From Zoogloea oleivorans (lineage in GTDB: Bacteria; Pseudomonadota; Gammaproteobacteria; Burkholderiales; Rhodocyclaceae): a DNA stretch of 64,000 nucleotides. Made by a program: the position numbers and the translations under genes. The first letter of the stretch is position 1, and the number at the start of each line of letters is the position of its first letter. The notes below the pieces were generated by a model, which saw only the letters and a program-made list of their open reading frames with translations, ran no database searches and had not been told where the DNA came from. The DNA lies in contig JAOAUC010000080.1 of assembly GCA_030157785.1 (NCBI GenBank), positions 1-64,000 of the forward strand, read 5' to 3'. This document shows, in pieces, positions 27,390 through 36,604 of this stretch.

Positions 27390-28660
27390 GGCGCCGCCTG
27401 CTTGCCCTCGTCCTCGCCGCCCTGCCGCTGATTGCACTGGCCGCCGACGACCCGGCCGACGCCCCCGATCTGCCGCCCCGCGCCCAGGTCATCGAAGCCT
27501 TGGGCAGCAGCCCGATGGTGCAAGCCGCCGGCTCGGTGATCGAGGCCGAAGAAGCCCGCAGCCGTCGCCTGGCCGCCGGCAACCACGAATGGACCGTGCG
27601 CCTGACCGACCAGCAGCGCCGCGTACGGGCCACGCCTGACCAGCGCTTCAACGAGTGGAATGTGGGTGTCGAACGCGCCCTGCGCCTGCCCGGCAAGGGG
27701 GATCTCGACCGTCAGCTCGGTGCAGCTGGCGTCGCCAGCGCCCGCATCAGCCGCGGCGACGCGCTGCATGAAGCCAGCCGCATGCTGCTGTCCGGCTGGT
27801 TCGACTGGCTGCGCGAACGGGCCGCCGCCGAACAATGGAACCGCCAGCGGGAAATCCTCGCCCGCCAGGCCCAGGTGGTCGGACGACGGGTCGAACTGGG
27901 TGATGCCCCCCGCCTGGAACGCCTGCAGGCCGATGCCGCGCTCGCCCAGGCCGACGCCCAGCTTGCTCAAACCTTTGGCCGCGCCGAAGTGGCCGCCGAA
28001 CAACTACGCCGCCTCTACCCGGCCCTGCGCCTGCCAACGCAACTTGCCGACGTGGCACCAACACCTGTCGACGCCGATGCCGCCAGCTGGATCAGAGCCA
28101 TCCTCGAACACAACCACGAGCTGGGCGTCGCCCGCTCCGAAAGCGCCCGCGCCCGCATCCAGGCCACCCGCACCGACGCCGAGCGCCGCCCCGACCCCAG
28201 CGTGGGCGTGCACATGGCCAACGACCGGGGCGGAGAAGAACGTATCGTTGGCCTCACGCTGAGCATTCCGCTGCCCGGCGAAGGGCGCCGTGCCGACGCC
28301 GACATGGCCATCGCCAATGCCCAGGCCAGTGCCTACCGGGAAGCCGGCGTGCTGCGCAAGGTGGAGGCCGAAGCCGCCACCCTTTACCGCCGGGCTACCG
28401 CCGCGCACAGCGGCTGGCAAAGCCAGAAGCTTGCCGCCGAAGCCCTCGGGCGCAGTGCCGACCTGACCGAGCGGGCCTGGCAACTGGGTGAAGGCAGCCT
28501 CAGCGAAACCCTCGCTGCCCGTCGCCTGGCCCACGAAGCACGCCTCGCCGCCCGCCTTGCCCAGCTGGACGCCAGCGAAAGTCGCTACCGCCTGCTGCTG
28601 GACGCCCACCGCCTGTGGCCGCTGGACAAGGATGACGACGACGATCACGACCATCCCTGA
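27386..28660 (+). CDS. TolC-family outer-membrane efflux protein (CzcC-like)
   Basis: Outer-membrane channel of the tripartite efflux system, 424 aa. Signal peptide ending ALA (about residue 20), then two OEP repeats with long helices rich in Ala, Arg and Glu. The C-terminus ends in an Asp/His cluster (DKDDDDDHDHP), which could bind metal. Last gene of the operon adaptor - pump - DUF3240 - channel, which is a different order from czcCBA. Confidence 0.9.
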   Translation: MRRRLLALVLAALPLIALAADDPADAPDLPPRAQVIEALGSSPMVQAAGSVIEAEEARSRRLAAGNHEWTVRLTDQQRRVRATPDQRFNEWNVGVERALRLPGKGDLDRQLGAAGVASARISRGDALHEASRMLLSGWFDWLRERAAAEQWNRQREILARQAQVVGRRVELGDAPRLERLQADAALAQADAQLAQTFGRAEVAAEQLRRLYPALRLPTQLADVAPTPVDADAASWIRAILEHNHELGVARSESARARIQATRTDAERRPDPSVGVHMANDRGGEERIVGLTLSIPLPGEGRRADADMAIANAQASAYREAGVLRKVEAEAATLYRRATAAHSGWQSQKLAAEALGRSADLTERAWQLGEGSLSETLAARRLAHEARLAARLAQLDASESRYRLLLDAHRLWPLDKDDDDDHDHP

Positions 28661-28687
28661 TGCGCTTGTCGTCGCTGCACTGCAATA

Positions 28688-28710
28688 CGAATGCGCTAAA
28701 ATGACATTCG
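28688..28710. promoter_or_regulatory. Inverted repeat spanning a -10-like hexamer before the exonuclease gene
   Basis: CGAATG (28688-28693) and CATTCG (28705-28710) are inverted copies around TAAAAT (28697-28702), a good -10 hexamer, 22-28 bases before the GTG start at 28731. This layout suits a repressor site covering the promoter. No clear -35 is seen. Confidence 0.35.
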
Positions 28711-28730
28711 TTTTTTGATGCCTCTTTTCC

Positions 28731-29252
28731 GTGTCAGCTCTTCTGCCGCCAACAATCATCGACGTCGAAGCCTCCGGCTTTGGCTCTGCCAGTTACCCCA
28801 TTGAAGTCGGATTCGTTCTCCCGGATGGAGCGAGCTACTGTGCGCTGATCCACCCGGCCGCGGGCTGGACCCACTGGGACGAGTCCGCGGAGCGGGTCCA
28901 TCTGGTCAGCAGGGGCACGCTCCGGAAGCACGGCCACCCGGCCGCGGAGGTCGCCCGGAAGCTGAACGACCAGCTACAGGGCCAGACCGTCTATTGCGAC
29001 GCCTGGTATCACGACTTCACCTGGCTGAGTCGCCTGTTTGACGCGGCCGACAGTGCCCAGGCGTTCCGGCTGGAAGACATCCGGACCCTGCTCAATGAAG
29101 CGCAGGCGGAACACTGGCACCTTACAAAACTGCAGATCCAGGCCGAACTCCGGCTCCCGCGCCACCGGGCCAGCAACGACGCGAAGATTCTTCAGGCCAC
29201 GCTGGCCCGGGTGCGAAACCTCTACGGCGCGCCCGCCCGGGCCGGCGCCTGA
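28731..29252 (+). CDS. DEDDh-family 3'-5' exonuclease-like protein
   Basis: 173 aa RNase H-fold protein. IDVEASGFG near residue 10 supplies the DxE of exonuclease motif I; YHDFTWL is compatible with motif II and RLPRHRASNDAKI with motif III (H...D). This resembles stand-alone DnaQ-like exonuclease domains. The start is GTG at 28731, as no ATG lies near the conserved N-terminus. Role (RNA or DNA) is not readable from the sequence. Confidence 0.75.
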   Translation: MSALLPPTIIDVEASGFGSASYPIEVGFVLPDGASYCALIHPAAGWTHWDESAERVHLVSRGTLRKHGHPAAEVARKLNDQLQGQTVYCDAWYHDFTWLSRLFDAADSAQAFRLEDIRTLLNEAQAEHWHLTKLQIQAELRLPRHRASNDAKILQATLARVRNLYGAPARAGA

Positions 29253-29256
29253 ATCC

Positions 29257-29598
29257 TTAAAACGCCTGGCGGTAGCTCACGCCCGTCGGGCCCAGCAGCC
29301 AGTTGCCGGTGCGCACGCCCAAGTAGGCGCCGGCGGCATTCCAGCCCATGTCCTTCCACGAGAAACGGTTGCAGTCCTGCTGCGAATCGTAGACTTCCTT
29401 GGCGACACCAGGAATCAGGGCCAGGCCAAAGGCGGTCCAGGTATCGGTGGTCAGCCGGGATGCACCGACGCCCACTGCAAAGGACACGCCAAAGTGGGCG
29501 GCCTTGTCGCTGCCGGTCCAGTCGTCCTGGTAGCGGCCGCAGGCCTGCACGTTGCCGGCAAGGCCGGCCAGAAGAATCAGGGTTGCCAGGGTTTTCAA
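29257..29598 (-). CDS. YfiM/DUF2279-like small periplasmic protein
   Basis: 113 aa with a signal peptide ending near QAC (about residue 20); the Cys in VQAC could make it a lipoprotein. Family-like pattern: DKAAHFGVSFAVG, PGVAKEVYD and SWKDMGWNAAGAYLG (read in parts). Function is unknown. Converges on the exonuclease gene with a four-base gap. Confidence 0.65.
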   Translation of the reverse strand: MKTLATLILLAGLAGNVQACGRYQDDWTGSDKAAHFGVSFAVGVGASRLTTDTWTAFGLALIPGVAKEVYDSQQDCNRFSWKDMGWNAAGAYLGVRTGNWLLGPTGVSYRQAF

Positions 29599-29696
29599 GA
29601 ATCACCTCGATAATCGGTTGAGTACGGCCAGGATGATACGGAAGAGCCTGTCGTCATGGCAGAATCCAGGCGTCTTTCGCCAACCGGAGCACTCAA

Positions 29697-30383
29697 ATGC
29701 ATAAGATCCGTGTCTGGGATCTCCCCTTGCGACTCTTTCACTGGCTGCTCGCGGCTGCGGTCATCGCCAGCCTGGCAAGCGGCCAGCTGGGCGGCAACCT
29801 GATGGTGTGGCATGGCCGGCTGGGGATTTTGATTGCCGGTTTGCTCGGTTTCCGGCTCGCCTGGGGCCTGACCGGATCGACCTACGCCCGCTTCGCCAGC
29901 TTTGTGCGCGGCCCGGCAGTCATCCGGGCCTATCTGCGCGGCGAGTGGCGCGGGCTCGGCCACAATCCCCTCGGCGCCCTGTCGGTGCTGGGCATGCTGA
30001 CGATACTTGGCCTGCAGACAGCCGGCGGCCTGTTCGCCAATGACGACATCGCCTTTCAGGGGCCGTTCTACAGGCTGATTTCGAAGGACACCAGCGACTG
30101 GATCGCCGGCCTGCACCGCAAGGGATTCTGGCTGGTGCTGCTGCTCGTCGGCCTGCACCTGATGGCCATTGCCTACTACCTGAAAGTGAAGAAGGACAAT
30201 CTGGTCCGGCCGATGCTCACCGGCGACAAGGAAATGGCCGACAGCAGCTATAAACCGGCCAGCGGTGGCGGGCCGCTGGCGCTGCTCTTTGCCCTGACGG
30301 TCGGCATTGCCAGCGCCTGGGGCGCGAGTGGCGAATGGCTGCCGCCACCTCCTCCTGCCCCGGTGGAAGCACCCGCCTGGTAG
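29697..30383 (+). CDS. Cytochrome b561 family membrane protein
   Basis: 228 aa, with four heme-domain helices plus one C-terminal helix. Start KIRVWDLPLRLFHWLLA is the family signature with the first heme His; other candidate ligands are MVWHGRLG, AGLHRKGF and GLHLMAIAYY. The C-terminus is a Pro-rich tail. Likely moves electrons from quinol to a periplasmic c-type cytochrome; a cytochrome c' gene converges on it with a 9-base gap, a pair often seen together. Confidence 0.88.
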   Translation: MHKIRVWDLPLRLFHWLLAAAVIASLASGQLGGNLMVWHGRLGILIAGLLGFRLAWGLTGSTYARFASFVRGPAVIRAYLRGEWRGLGHNPLGALSVLGMLTILGLQTAGGLFANDDIAFQGPFYRLISKDTSDWIAGLHRKGFWLVLLLVGLHLMAIAYYLKVKKDNLVRPMLTGDKEMADSSYKPASGGGPLALLFALTVGIASAWGASGEWLPPPPPAPVEAPAW

Positions 30384-30392
30384 AGCGGACGC

Positions 30393-30860
30393 TCAGTCGT
30401 CCTTGCGGAACTTGTCGTGACAGGCCTTGCAGGATTCGCCGGTCTTGCCGAACTGCACCTTGATGGCCGCCGCATCGCCCGTGGCCGCCACCTTCTGCAG
30501 ATCGTTGGCCTCCTTGATGAAGGCCCCTGCAAGTTTTTTCACTTCGTCCGGCTGCTGGAAGAACTCTGCCTTCACGCGGGTTTTCTGGCTGCCCGCATCC
30601 TTGTCGGTACCCGGACCGAACAAAGCACCCATGCCGGAATTGGCCGTCGCGGCGATCAGATTGGCGGCGGCCGCCACCTGGTCCTTGTTGAAGCTTGCCG
30701 GGTTGTCAATGAGTTGCCCCTTCAGCTTGCCCATGTTCCAGGACATGAATGAGTACCCGGCCTTGCGGAACTTGATCTGATCCTCAGGCTTCATCTGGGC
30801 ACTGGCCCCTGTAGCGAGGCCCAGGGCAACAGCAGCAAAAAGCAGGTTCGTAATTTTCAT
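30393..30860 (-). CDS. Cytochrome c'
   Basis: Periplasmic four-helix-bundle cytochrome c', a high-spin heme protein that binds nitric oxide. 155 aa with a signal peptide ending ASA (about residue 21). The single heme motif CKACH is at Cys144-His148 at the very C-terminus, the class II arrangement. The ATG at 30860 has AGGGAG upstream; an open stretch further upstream (to 30950) is not needed. The convergent b561 may be its electron partner. Confidence 0.94.
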   Translation of the reverse strand: MKITNLLFAAVALGLATGASAQMKPEDQIKFRKAGYSFMSWNMGKLKGQLIDNPASFNKDQVAAAANLIAATANSGMGALFGPGTDKDAGSQKTRVKAEFFQQPDEVKKLAGAFIKEANDLQKVAATGDAAAIKVQFGKTGESCKACHDKFRKDD

Positions 30861-30997
30861 TTGGCGACTCCCTTGCACGTTGGATTTGACTGCCGAATGA
30901 TTATTCCACAAGAGTGAAAAACCTGTAGCAAGACAGATACCGGGGAACATTCACGCCGTTCTGCGCTCCCATTCGGGCAAGCCAACCCGGAGACGTC

Positions 30998-31786
30998 ATG
31001 AACCACACCCCCGCACTCACCACCCTGGCATTTCTCGCCATGCTCGTCACCACCCCCACCCGCGCCGAGGAGCGCATCGACCGTCAGACTGAAACCGCCA
31101 TTCCCAAGGTCGGCAATCTCTACGGTCTGGGCGTCGGCGTCCTGCCGCAGACATCCGGCTCGAAGAATCTGCGAACCATGGTCCTGCCCATCATCCAGGC
31201 CAGTTACGCCGACCGTTTCTACATCAACGCTCTCAAGGCTGGCGTGTGGCTGGTTGATTCCGACGACCGGCGCCTGCGCTTCGGGCTGGCCGCCGATGCC
31301 CGCTTCGGCTGGGAAGCCGACGAAGGCGAACGCACCAAGGGCATGCAAGACCGGGACTTCTCGGTGGACGTAGGGCCAAGCCTGCGCTGGCAGACTGATT
31401 ACGGGACCCTCAACGCCCAGTGGGCCTTCGACGCCGGATCCGCCAGCAAAGGGCAAAGCGCCCAGGTGCAGTTTGTGCGAGCCCTGATACGAGGCCCGCA
31501 CCTGCGCCTCAACGGCCTTGTCGGCCTGACCTGGAACGACCGCAAGATGAACAACTATTACTACGGCGTATCACCCGCCGAATCCACCGCCAGCCGGCCA
31601 GCCTACAGCGCGGGCTCCGGCACCCAGTGGCAGGCCGGCGTAAACGGTGCCTATCCGGTCGGCGAAAGGGGTTCTCTGCTTTTCGGCCTGATGGCGACAC
31701 GCCTGGGCGATGCCCAAGCCAGCAGCCCGATCACCGAAACACGCTTCCAGCCGCTGGCCTACCTGGGCTACGGCTGGACCTTCTAA
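30998..31786 (+). CDS. MipA/OmpV family outer-membrane protein
   Basis: 262 aa: signal peptide ending TRA (about residue 23) and a beta-barrel with the MipA/OmpV marks LYGLGVGVLPQTSGSKN (start of barrel), SYADRFYIN and the terminal YLGYGWTF with a C-terminal Phe. Family roles range from murein-interaction scaffold to metal or osmolarity response. No obvious partner in the neighbourhood. Confidence 0.88.
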   Translation: MNHTPALTTLAFLAMLVTTPTRAEERIDRQTETAIPKVGNLYGLGVGVLPQTSGSKNLRTMVLPIIQASYADRFYINALKAGVWLVDSDDRRLRFGLAADARFGWEADEGERTKGMQDRDFSVDVGPSLRWQTDYGTLNAQWAFDAGSASKGQSAQVQFVRALIRGPHLRLNGLVGLTWNDRKMNNYYYGVSPAESTASRPAYSAGSGTQWQAGVNGAYPVGERGSLLFGLMATRLGDAQASSPITETRFQPLAYLGYGWTF

Positions 31787-31794
31787 AGCAGGTT

Positions 31795-32361
31795 TCAGAG
31801 GGGGCGCTTGACCGTCAGCGCACCGCGGATCTGCCCCTTCTCGTAGCCAAAGGCCTGATCGTGGGGGTAGCTAACCGCCAGCTGACTCTTCAGGCTGGCA
31901 TCCACCTTGTCCACCGGACCATGGCACTTCAGGCACACGTCACCGACCGGAATGGCGCGAATGTAACGGTAGTACGACTTGCCGTTCTCGCTCACCACTT
32001 CGCCGGTCTCGAGGCTTTCAACCTTTTCGCCGTTGCCCGCACGGATGTTGAAATCAGCCAGCTGGCGGGCTTCCCACACGTCGGGCGTGCCGCGCTCAGC
32101 GTTGCGGGTCTTGAGGCTAACCCGGCGCATCTGCCAACCCGTCTTGTCAGCCTGCTCCTTGAGCAGCAGGGGTGCCTGCACCTTGCACACCGGGATGGCC
32201 TCGATCACGCCCTTGGTAGCAACGGTGTCCTGCATCATGGCGACCACCTTGGGCAGTACCGGCAAGGCATTCTTGCGGGTATCGAGCCTGAGGGCGTCAA
32301 GGTCCTGGGCATGAACAACGCCAGCGAGAAGCGCGGCAGCAACAACGGCAATGCGAAACAT
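31795..32361 (-). CDS. DUF3365 (Tll0287-like) c-type heme protein
   Basis: 188 aa periplasmic protein: signal peptide ending VHA (about residue 18), a PAS-like DUF3365 domain, and a c-type heme motif CLKCH at Cys143-His147. Related domains sense redox state or bind heme when fused to signalling modules; here it stands alone. AAGGAAG precedes the ATG at 32361. Follows the FMN reductase gene on the same strand by 86 bases. Confidence 0.85.
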   Translation of the reverse strand: MFRIAVVAAALLAGVVHAQDLDALRLDTRKNALPVLPKVVAMMQDTVATKGVIEAIPVCKVQAPLLLKEQADKTGWQMRRVSLKTRNAERGTPDVWEARQLADFNIRAGNGEKVESLETGEVVSENGKSYYRYIRAIPVGDVCLKCHGPVDKVDASLKSQLAVSYPHDQAFGYEKGQIRGALTVKRPL

Positions 32362-32376
32362 GATTCTTCCTTTAAA

Positions 32377-32395
32377 ATTAGAGTTAACTAATATA
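32377..32395 (-). promoter_or_regulatory. AT-rich palindrome and -10-like hexamer before the DUF3365 gene
   Basis: On the minus strand, TATATT (32395-32390) is a good -10 candidate, and ATTAG / CTAAT (32392-32377) form an inverted repeat separated by six bases, directly upstream of the ribosome site of the DUF3365 gene. AT-rich sequence in a GC-rich region supports a regulatory role; the regulator is unknown. Confidence 0.35.
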
Positions 32396-32447
32396 CAGGA
32401 TGTCGTGTTGCCGCGGCCAGCGCCCTCGCCGGCCTCCCCCCAAGCCC

Positions 32448-33014
32448 TCAGGAAACCCGGCGAATGAACTCCGCGAAAGACTTCAGTTGCCCGGCGACGA
32501 ACTTGCGCGTATCCGCATCGGTGAGTTCCCCCGATTGGGCATCGACCTTGTTTTGCACCACGCCGATCATCACCTCCGGCTTGTTGAGTACCTGGCAATC
32601 CAGGAAGACGAGCACCTGGCGCAGGTGATACTGGCAACGGGCACCGCCGATCACGCCCATCGAAGCCGTCTGAATCGCCACCGGCTTGCCGGCCAGCGGC
32701 TGCTCCGGCACGCGGGACAGCCAGTCGATGGCATTTTTAAGCGCCCCCGGCACCGAGTAGTTGTATTCCGGCGTCACGATCACCACCCCATCGGCGCTGC
32801 GGATCTGATCCGCCAGGGCAATCACCGCCGGTGGAAAGCCCTCCGCCTGCACATCGGCGTCGTAGAGGGGAAGCTCACCGATCGAAGGCAGGGCGATGAC
32901 TTCCACGCCTTCCGGTGCCAGCGCAGGCAGGGCCCGGGCGACAGCGGCGTTGTAGGAAGCCTTGCGCAGGCTGCCAAGGAGGGTAACAAGCTTGAGGGGG
33001 CGAGCAGCGGTCAT
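32448..33014 (-). CDS. NADPH-dependent FMN reductase family protein
   Basis: 188 aa flavodoxin-fold protein (SsuE/ChrR/AzoR-like). The FMN phosphate loop is LLGSLRKASYN near residue 10, and VTPEYNYSVPGALKNAIDWLSR (read in parts) is the second FMN contact; ending with conserved QTASMGVIGGARCQYHLR. Enzymes of this group reduce FMN, quinones or chromate with NADPH. The ATG at 33014 has AAGGAA upstream. Possibly co-transcribed with the DUF3365 gene. Confidence 0.9.
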   Translation of the reverse strand: MTAARPLKLVTLLGSLRKASYNAAVARALPALAPEGVEVIALPSIGELPLYDADVQAEGFPPAVIALADQIRSADGVVIVTPEYNYSVPGALKNAIDWLSRVPEQPLAGKPVAIQTASMGVIGGARCQYHLRQVLVFLDCQVLNKPEVMIGVVQNKVDAQSGELTDADTRKFVAGQLKSFAEFIRRVS

Positions 33015-33196
33015 GGTGGATTCCTTCATGGACGGAAAAGTGAAGATACGGGGTACGCCAATCGAATTGAGTCTCCTGGCGCACACTCGGTTCCCAAGCA
33101 CCCGATTGCCGGAAACTAAAAACCCCATGACGATGACCAACAAAGGCAATCAATCCGCTTTCCCGCCCTGCTCACCCGTCGCATCAGGAGAAGACC

Positions 33197-33436
33197 ATGG
33201 AATCCCACACCCACAGCATCGCCAACCTGTTCGCCCAGCTCGGCCTGCCCAATGACGAGGAAGCCATCAGTGCGTTCATCGGCACCCACGCCCCCCTGCC
33301 CCACGATGTGCAACTGACCAACGCAAGCTTCTGGACACCGACTCAGGCCGCTTTTCTGAAGACGGAGATTGCCGAAGACGCCGACTGGAGTGCCGTGATC
33401 GACACCCTCGACGTGCAGCTTCGCGCAAAGAGCTGA
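33197..33436 (+). CDS. DUF2789 family protein
   Basis: 79 aa acidic soluble protein matching DUF2789 (start MESHTHSIANLFAQLGLPN; FIGTHAPLP and FWTPTQAAFLKTEI follow). Function unknown. AGGAG lies before the ATG. The 182 bases upstream, between it and the divergent FMN reductase, show no other gene. Confidence 0.82.
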   Translation: MESHTHSIANLFAQLGLPNDEEAISAFIGTHAPLPHDVQLTNASFWTPTQAAFLKTEIAEDADWSAVIDTLDVQLRAKS

Positions 33437-33440
33437 ACGC

Positions 33441-34667
33441 TCAGGCGTCCACCAGCAGAAAGCGCTGGGGATCGACACCCCACTTGTCGGGCACTTCTGC
33501 CGACACGATGCGGTCGCCCCCACCGCTGCCCAGCTTGCGCCCCAGGTCCACAACTTCCGGCTTGATGTAGCCGTTTGACTTGGTACTGAAGAAGACCCGC
33601 AGGCGCGGGGTGAGCAGGCTGTTGTCGTTCTGCTCGATCACCACGCCCAGGCGACCGGATTCAAGCCTCACGAGGCTGCCCACCGGATAGATACCCACAC
33701 AGCGCATGAAGGCCTGGAGCAGCTTCTGGTCGAAGTGGTTGGTGCTCCACTCCCACATCTTGCGCAGGGCCTCGGCCGCCGGCAGACCCTTGTGATAGCA
33801 GCGGTCAGCGGTAATGGCGTCGTAAACATCGACGATCGCTGCCATGCGGGCCATGCTCGAAATGGCATCGCCGGCCAGTTTGTCCGGATAGCCGGAGCCA
33901 TCAAGACGCTCGTGGTGATGTCGCGTGATATCGAGCGGCACCGGGCCGATTCCATCTGTTTCCAGCAGCACCGAATGACCATCGCCCGGATGCTGCTTGA
34001 TCAGATCGAACTCGGCGTCGGTCAGCCGCCCGGGTTTGTTGAGCACCTCGTCCGGCACCTTCATCTTGCCGATATCGTGAAGCAGGCCGCCGATGCCTCC
34101 CTGCCGCAACTCATCTCCCGTCAGGCCTAGAGAGCGCCCGAAGGCGATCATCAGCGTGCACACGCTGACCGAATGCAGGAAAGTTTAGTCGTCCTTGTTC
34201 TTGATGCCGATGAGCCCCATCAGCGCGCCGCTGTTACGCAGCACCGAGCCGGTGATCGCCTCGACTACCGGCTCCGCATCCTCCAGCGACACCGCCTTGC
34301 CCAGACGCACATCGCTCATCATCGTGCGCACGACCTTGTGGGCTTGCTCGTGCACCTTGCGGGCACGGGCCATTTCCTCACGCACGGAAACCCGCAAGAT
34401 CTGGTCCGGCGGCGCACTCAAGGCAGCAATGATCTCTTCTTCCACCGCCACCTTCACCTTCTCGGCAGCCACGGCTTCCACATCATCCAGCCCACGGCTG
34501 GTATCGATATAAACGTGCTGGATGCCGGCGTCGACGATACGGCGCAGATCGCCATCCGCCTTCAGGGCAAACTGTGCACGCCAGAAGGGATGGGACATCC
34601 AGTCGCCACACATTTCATGGATGAACATGCCGGGCCTGAGCCGGCCCACGGGAATTTTCTTGAGCAT
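33441..34667 (-). pseudogene. HD-GYP domain protein interrupted by an in-frame TAA
   Basis: Cyclic-di-GMP phosphodiesterase-type protein: an N-terminal DUF3391 domain (from MLKKIPVGRLRPGMF at 34667) and a C-terminal HD-GYP domain with GGLLHDIGKM (HD), HHHERLDGSGYPDKL (GYP) and YDAITADRCYH. The reading frame is continuous except for a single TAA at 34187-34185 after KNKDD; the codons on both sides encode GIKNKDD and TFLHSVSVCTLM, so a Tyr codon (TAC) at this place is the likely original. Restart at GTG 34163 would omit FLH, part of the HD fold. One base change would restore a 408-residue protein of normal length. Confidence 0.85.
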
Positions 34668-34798
34668 TGGGGAAAAGTCGGGAAATGCTGGGCTTGTCTG
34701 TCTCGGGGATTAACGGTCTGCCCACCCCACACCTTGAGTCGTGACGTGTGACAGATTGCAAAGCAATGTGTGCAACAAGGCACAAGATATACACCCGC

Positions 34799-34804
34799 TA
34801 TAAT
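34799..34804 (+). promoter_or_regulatory. -10 element upstream of uppP
   Basis: A perfect TATAAT lies 35-40 bases before the uppP ATG at 34839, giving an expected transcript start near 34811. The -35 is unclear. This is the only convincing promoter element in the 171-base gap between the HD-GYP gene and uppP. Confidence 0.6.
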
Positions 34805-34838
34805 GCGGGCTCTTTTTGCACCGCACACTCAATCGTTC

Positions 34839-35663
34839 ATGGACATCATCCTGCTCCTCAAGGCGCTGATCCTCGGCGTAGTCGAAGGTCTGACCGAATT
34901 CCTGCCGATCTCCAGCACCGGCCACCTGATCCTCGCCGGCGACCTGCTCGGCTTCAACGATGACAGGGGCAAGCTCTTCGAGATCGTCATCCAGTCGGGC
35001 GCCATCCTCGCCGTGGTGTGGGAGTTCCGTGAGCGCATCGCCCGCACCTTCTCCGGCCTCGGTCGCGACCGGGAAGCCAACCGCCTGGTCCTTAACCTCT
35101 GCATCGCCTTCCTGCCCCTCGCCGTGCTCGGCCTGGCTTTCGGCAAGGCTATCAAAGCCCACCTGTTCGCCCCGCTGCCGGTAGCTGCCGCGTTCATCGT
35201 CGGTGCCTTTGTAATCCTGTGGGCAGAGCGCAAGAGCCACCGGGTGCGTGTCGAAACCGTCGATGAAATGACGCCGCTGGACGCCCTCAAGATGGGCCTC
35301 GCCCAGGCCTGCGCGCTGATCCCCGGCACCTCCCGCTCTGGCGCCACCATCATCGGCGGCATGCTCTTCGGCCTGTCCCGCAAGGCGGCCACCGAGTTCT
35401 CCTTCTTCCTGGCGATCCCGACCCTCGGCGTGGCCACGGTTTACGAACTCTACAAGGAGCGTGCTCTCCTCAACGCCGACGACATCAGCATGTGGATCGT
35501 CGGCTTCGTCGCCGCCTTCGCCTCCGCCTTCCTGTGCGTACGCTGGCTGCTGCGCTACATTTCCAGTCACGATTTCGTGCCCTTCGCCTGGTACCGCATT
35601 GTCTTCGGCATTGTCGTGCTGGCTACCTGGCACTTCGGCCTGGTGGAATGGACGGCCCACTAA
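34839..35663 (+). CDS. uppP: Undecaprenyl-diphosphatase UppP (BacA)
   Basis: Inner-membrane enzyme dephosphorylating undecaprenyl pyrophosphate to recycle the cell-wall lipid carrier; its loss raises bacitracin sensitivity. 274 aa. Signature segments are [20 protein letters not shown] near the N-terminus, and [11 protein letters not shown] with the catalytic Arg/Ser region, plus about eight hydrophobic helices. The ATG at 34839 fits the family; a longer in-frame start at 34770 would lie upstream of the promoter. Its end overlaps the next gene by 16 bases. Confidence 0.96.
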   Translation: MDIILLLKALILGVVEGLTEFLPISSTGHLILAGDLLGFNDDRGKLFEIVIQSGAILAVVWEFRERIARTFSGLGRDREANRLVLNLCIAFLPLAVLGLAFGKAIKAHLFAPLPVAAAFIVGAFVILWAERKSHRVRVETVDEMTPLDALKMGLAQACALIPGTSRSGATIIGGMLFGLSRKAATEFSFFLAIPTLGVATVYELYKERALLNADDISMWIVGFVAAFASAFLCVRWLLRYISSHDFVPFAWYRIVFGIVVLATWHFGLVEWTAH

Positions 35664-36604
35664 GCCCTCCCGCCACGGCGCCCGACCCGGGCGCCGCCGG
35701 CCCTTGCGGGGTGAGCACCCGTCTCACCCTGCTGCACGACACCCGTCGTGCGCGCAGCCTGCCCCTCAAGCTTTACCTGCCCGACCTGCCCCGGCCGCAA
35801 GGATTGATCCTGTTCTCCCACGGTCTTGGCGGCACCCGCGAAGGCGGCGCCGACTGGCTGGGCCACTGGGCCTCCCACGGCTTTGCCGCCATCGCCGTGC
35901 AACACCCGGGCAGCGATGCCAGCCTGCTGCACAACAACTCGCCCCTCGCCCTGCGTCGCGCTTTCAAGGCCGCGATGAACCCGGAAGAACTGGCCCGCCG
36001 CGTCGACGACATGCGCTTCGTGATCAGGTACATCGGCCACGGCAACAGCCTGCCGGACGCCATCAACAGCGCCCCGGCCATCGGCATCGCCGGCCATTCC
36101 TTCGGTGCCGTCACGGTGCAGATCCTCGCCGGCGAACGCCGGCCGGACCAGCACCCGGAGCCCCTCGACCAACGGGTCCGCGCAGCACTGGCGCTCAGCC
36201 CGTCAGCCCGTTTCGCACACGTCGGCCCCGGGCTGGAGCACCGCTTCGGGCACATTCAGCTCCCCTTCTTCAGCCTCACCGGCAGCCGCGACGACGGCAT
36301 GGGCCTGTCCGACATCACCGCTGCCAATCGCGAACTTCCCTATCGGCACATGCCGGCCGACCACAGCAAATACCTGCTGGTTTTCGCCAACGGCAACCAC
36401 CTGGACTTCGCCGGCCAGGCCAGTGAGGCAGAAGGTGTGGTGTTCCACATCCGCCGCCGCCCGCCGATATTCCGCGACAATCTCCTCGCCGCCAGCACAG
36501 CCTACTGGCTGGCGCACCTGGCAAGTGATACAGGAGCCCGACACTGGCTCCTTTCCGACCTTCCCGGCCGACTCCGGCCCGACGACCACTTCGAACACAA
36601 ATGA
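35648..36604 (+). CDS. Alpha/beta hydrolase, dienelactone hydrolase/PAF-acetylhydrolase-like
   Basis: 318 aa. The oxyanion-hole strand is [13 protein letters not shown], the nucleophile elbow is [10 protein letters not shown], and a Gly-Asn-His segment (FANGNHLDF) near residue 260 supplies the His. No signal peptide is evident. The ATG at 35648 overlaps the uppP end by 16 bases, so it is coupled to uppP. Substrate unknown. Confidence 0.8.
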   Translation: MDGPLSPPATAPDPGAAGPCGVSTRLTLLHDTRRARSLPLKLYLPDLPRPQGLILFSHGLGGTREGGADWLGHWASHGFAAIAVQHPGSDASLLHNNSPLALRRAFKAAMNPEELARRVDDMRFVIRYIGHGNSLPDAINSAPAIGIAGHSFGAVTVQILAGERRPDQHPEPLDQRVRAALALSPSARFAHVGPGLEHRFGHIQLPFFSLTGSRDDGMGLSDITAANRELPYRHMPADHSKYLLVFANGNHLDFAGQASEAEGVVFHIRRRPPIFRDNLLAASTAYWLAHLASDTGARHWLLSDLPGRLRPDDHFEHK

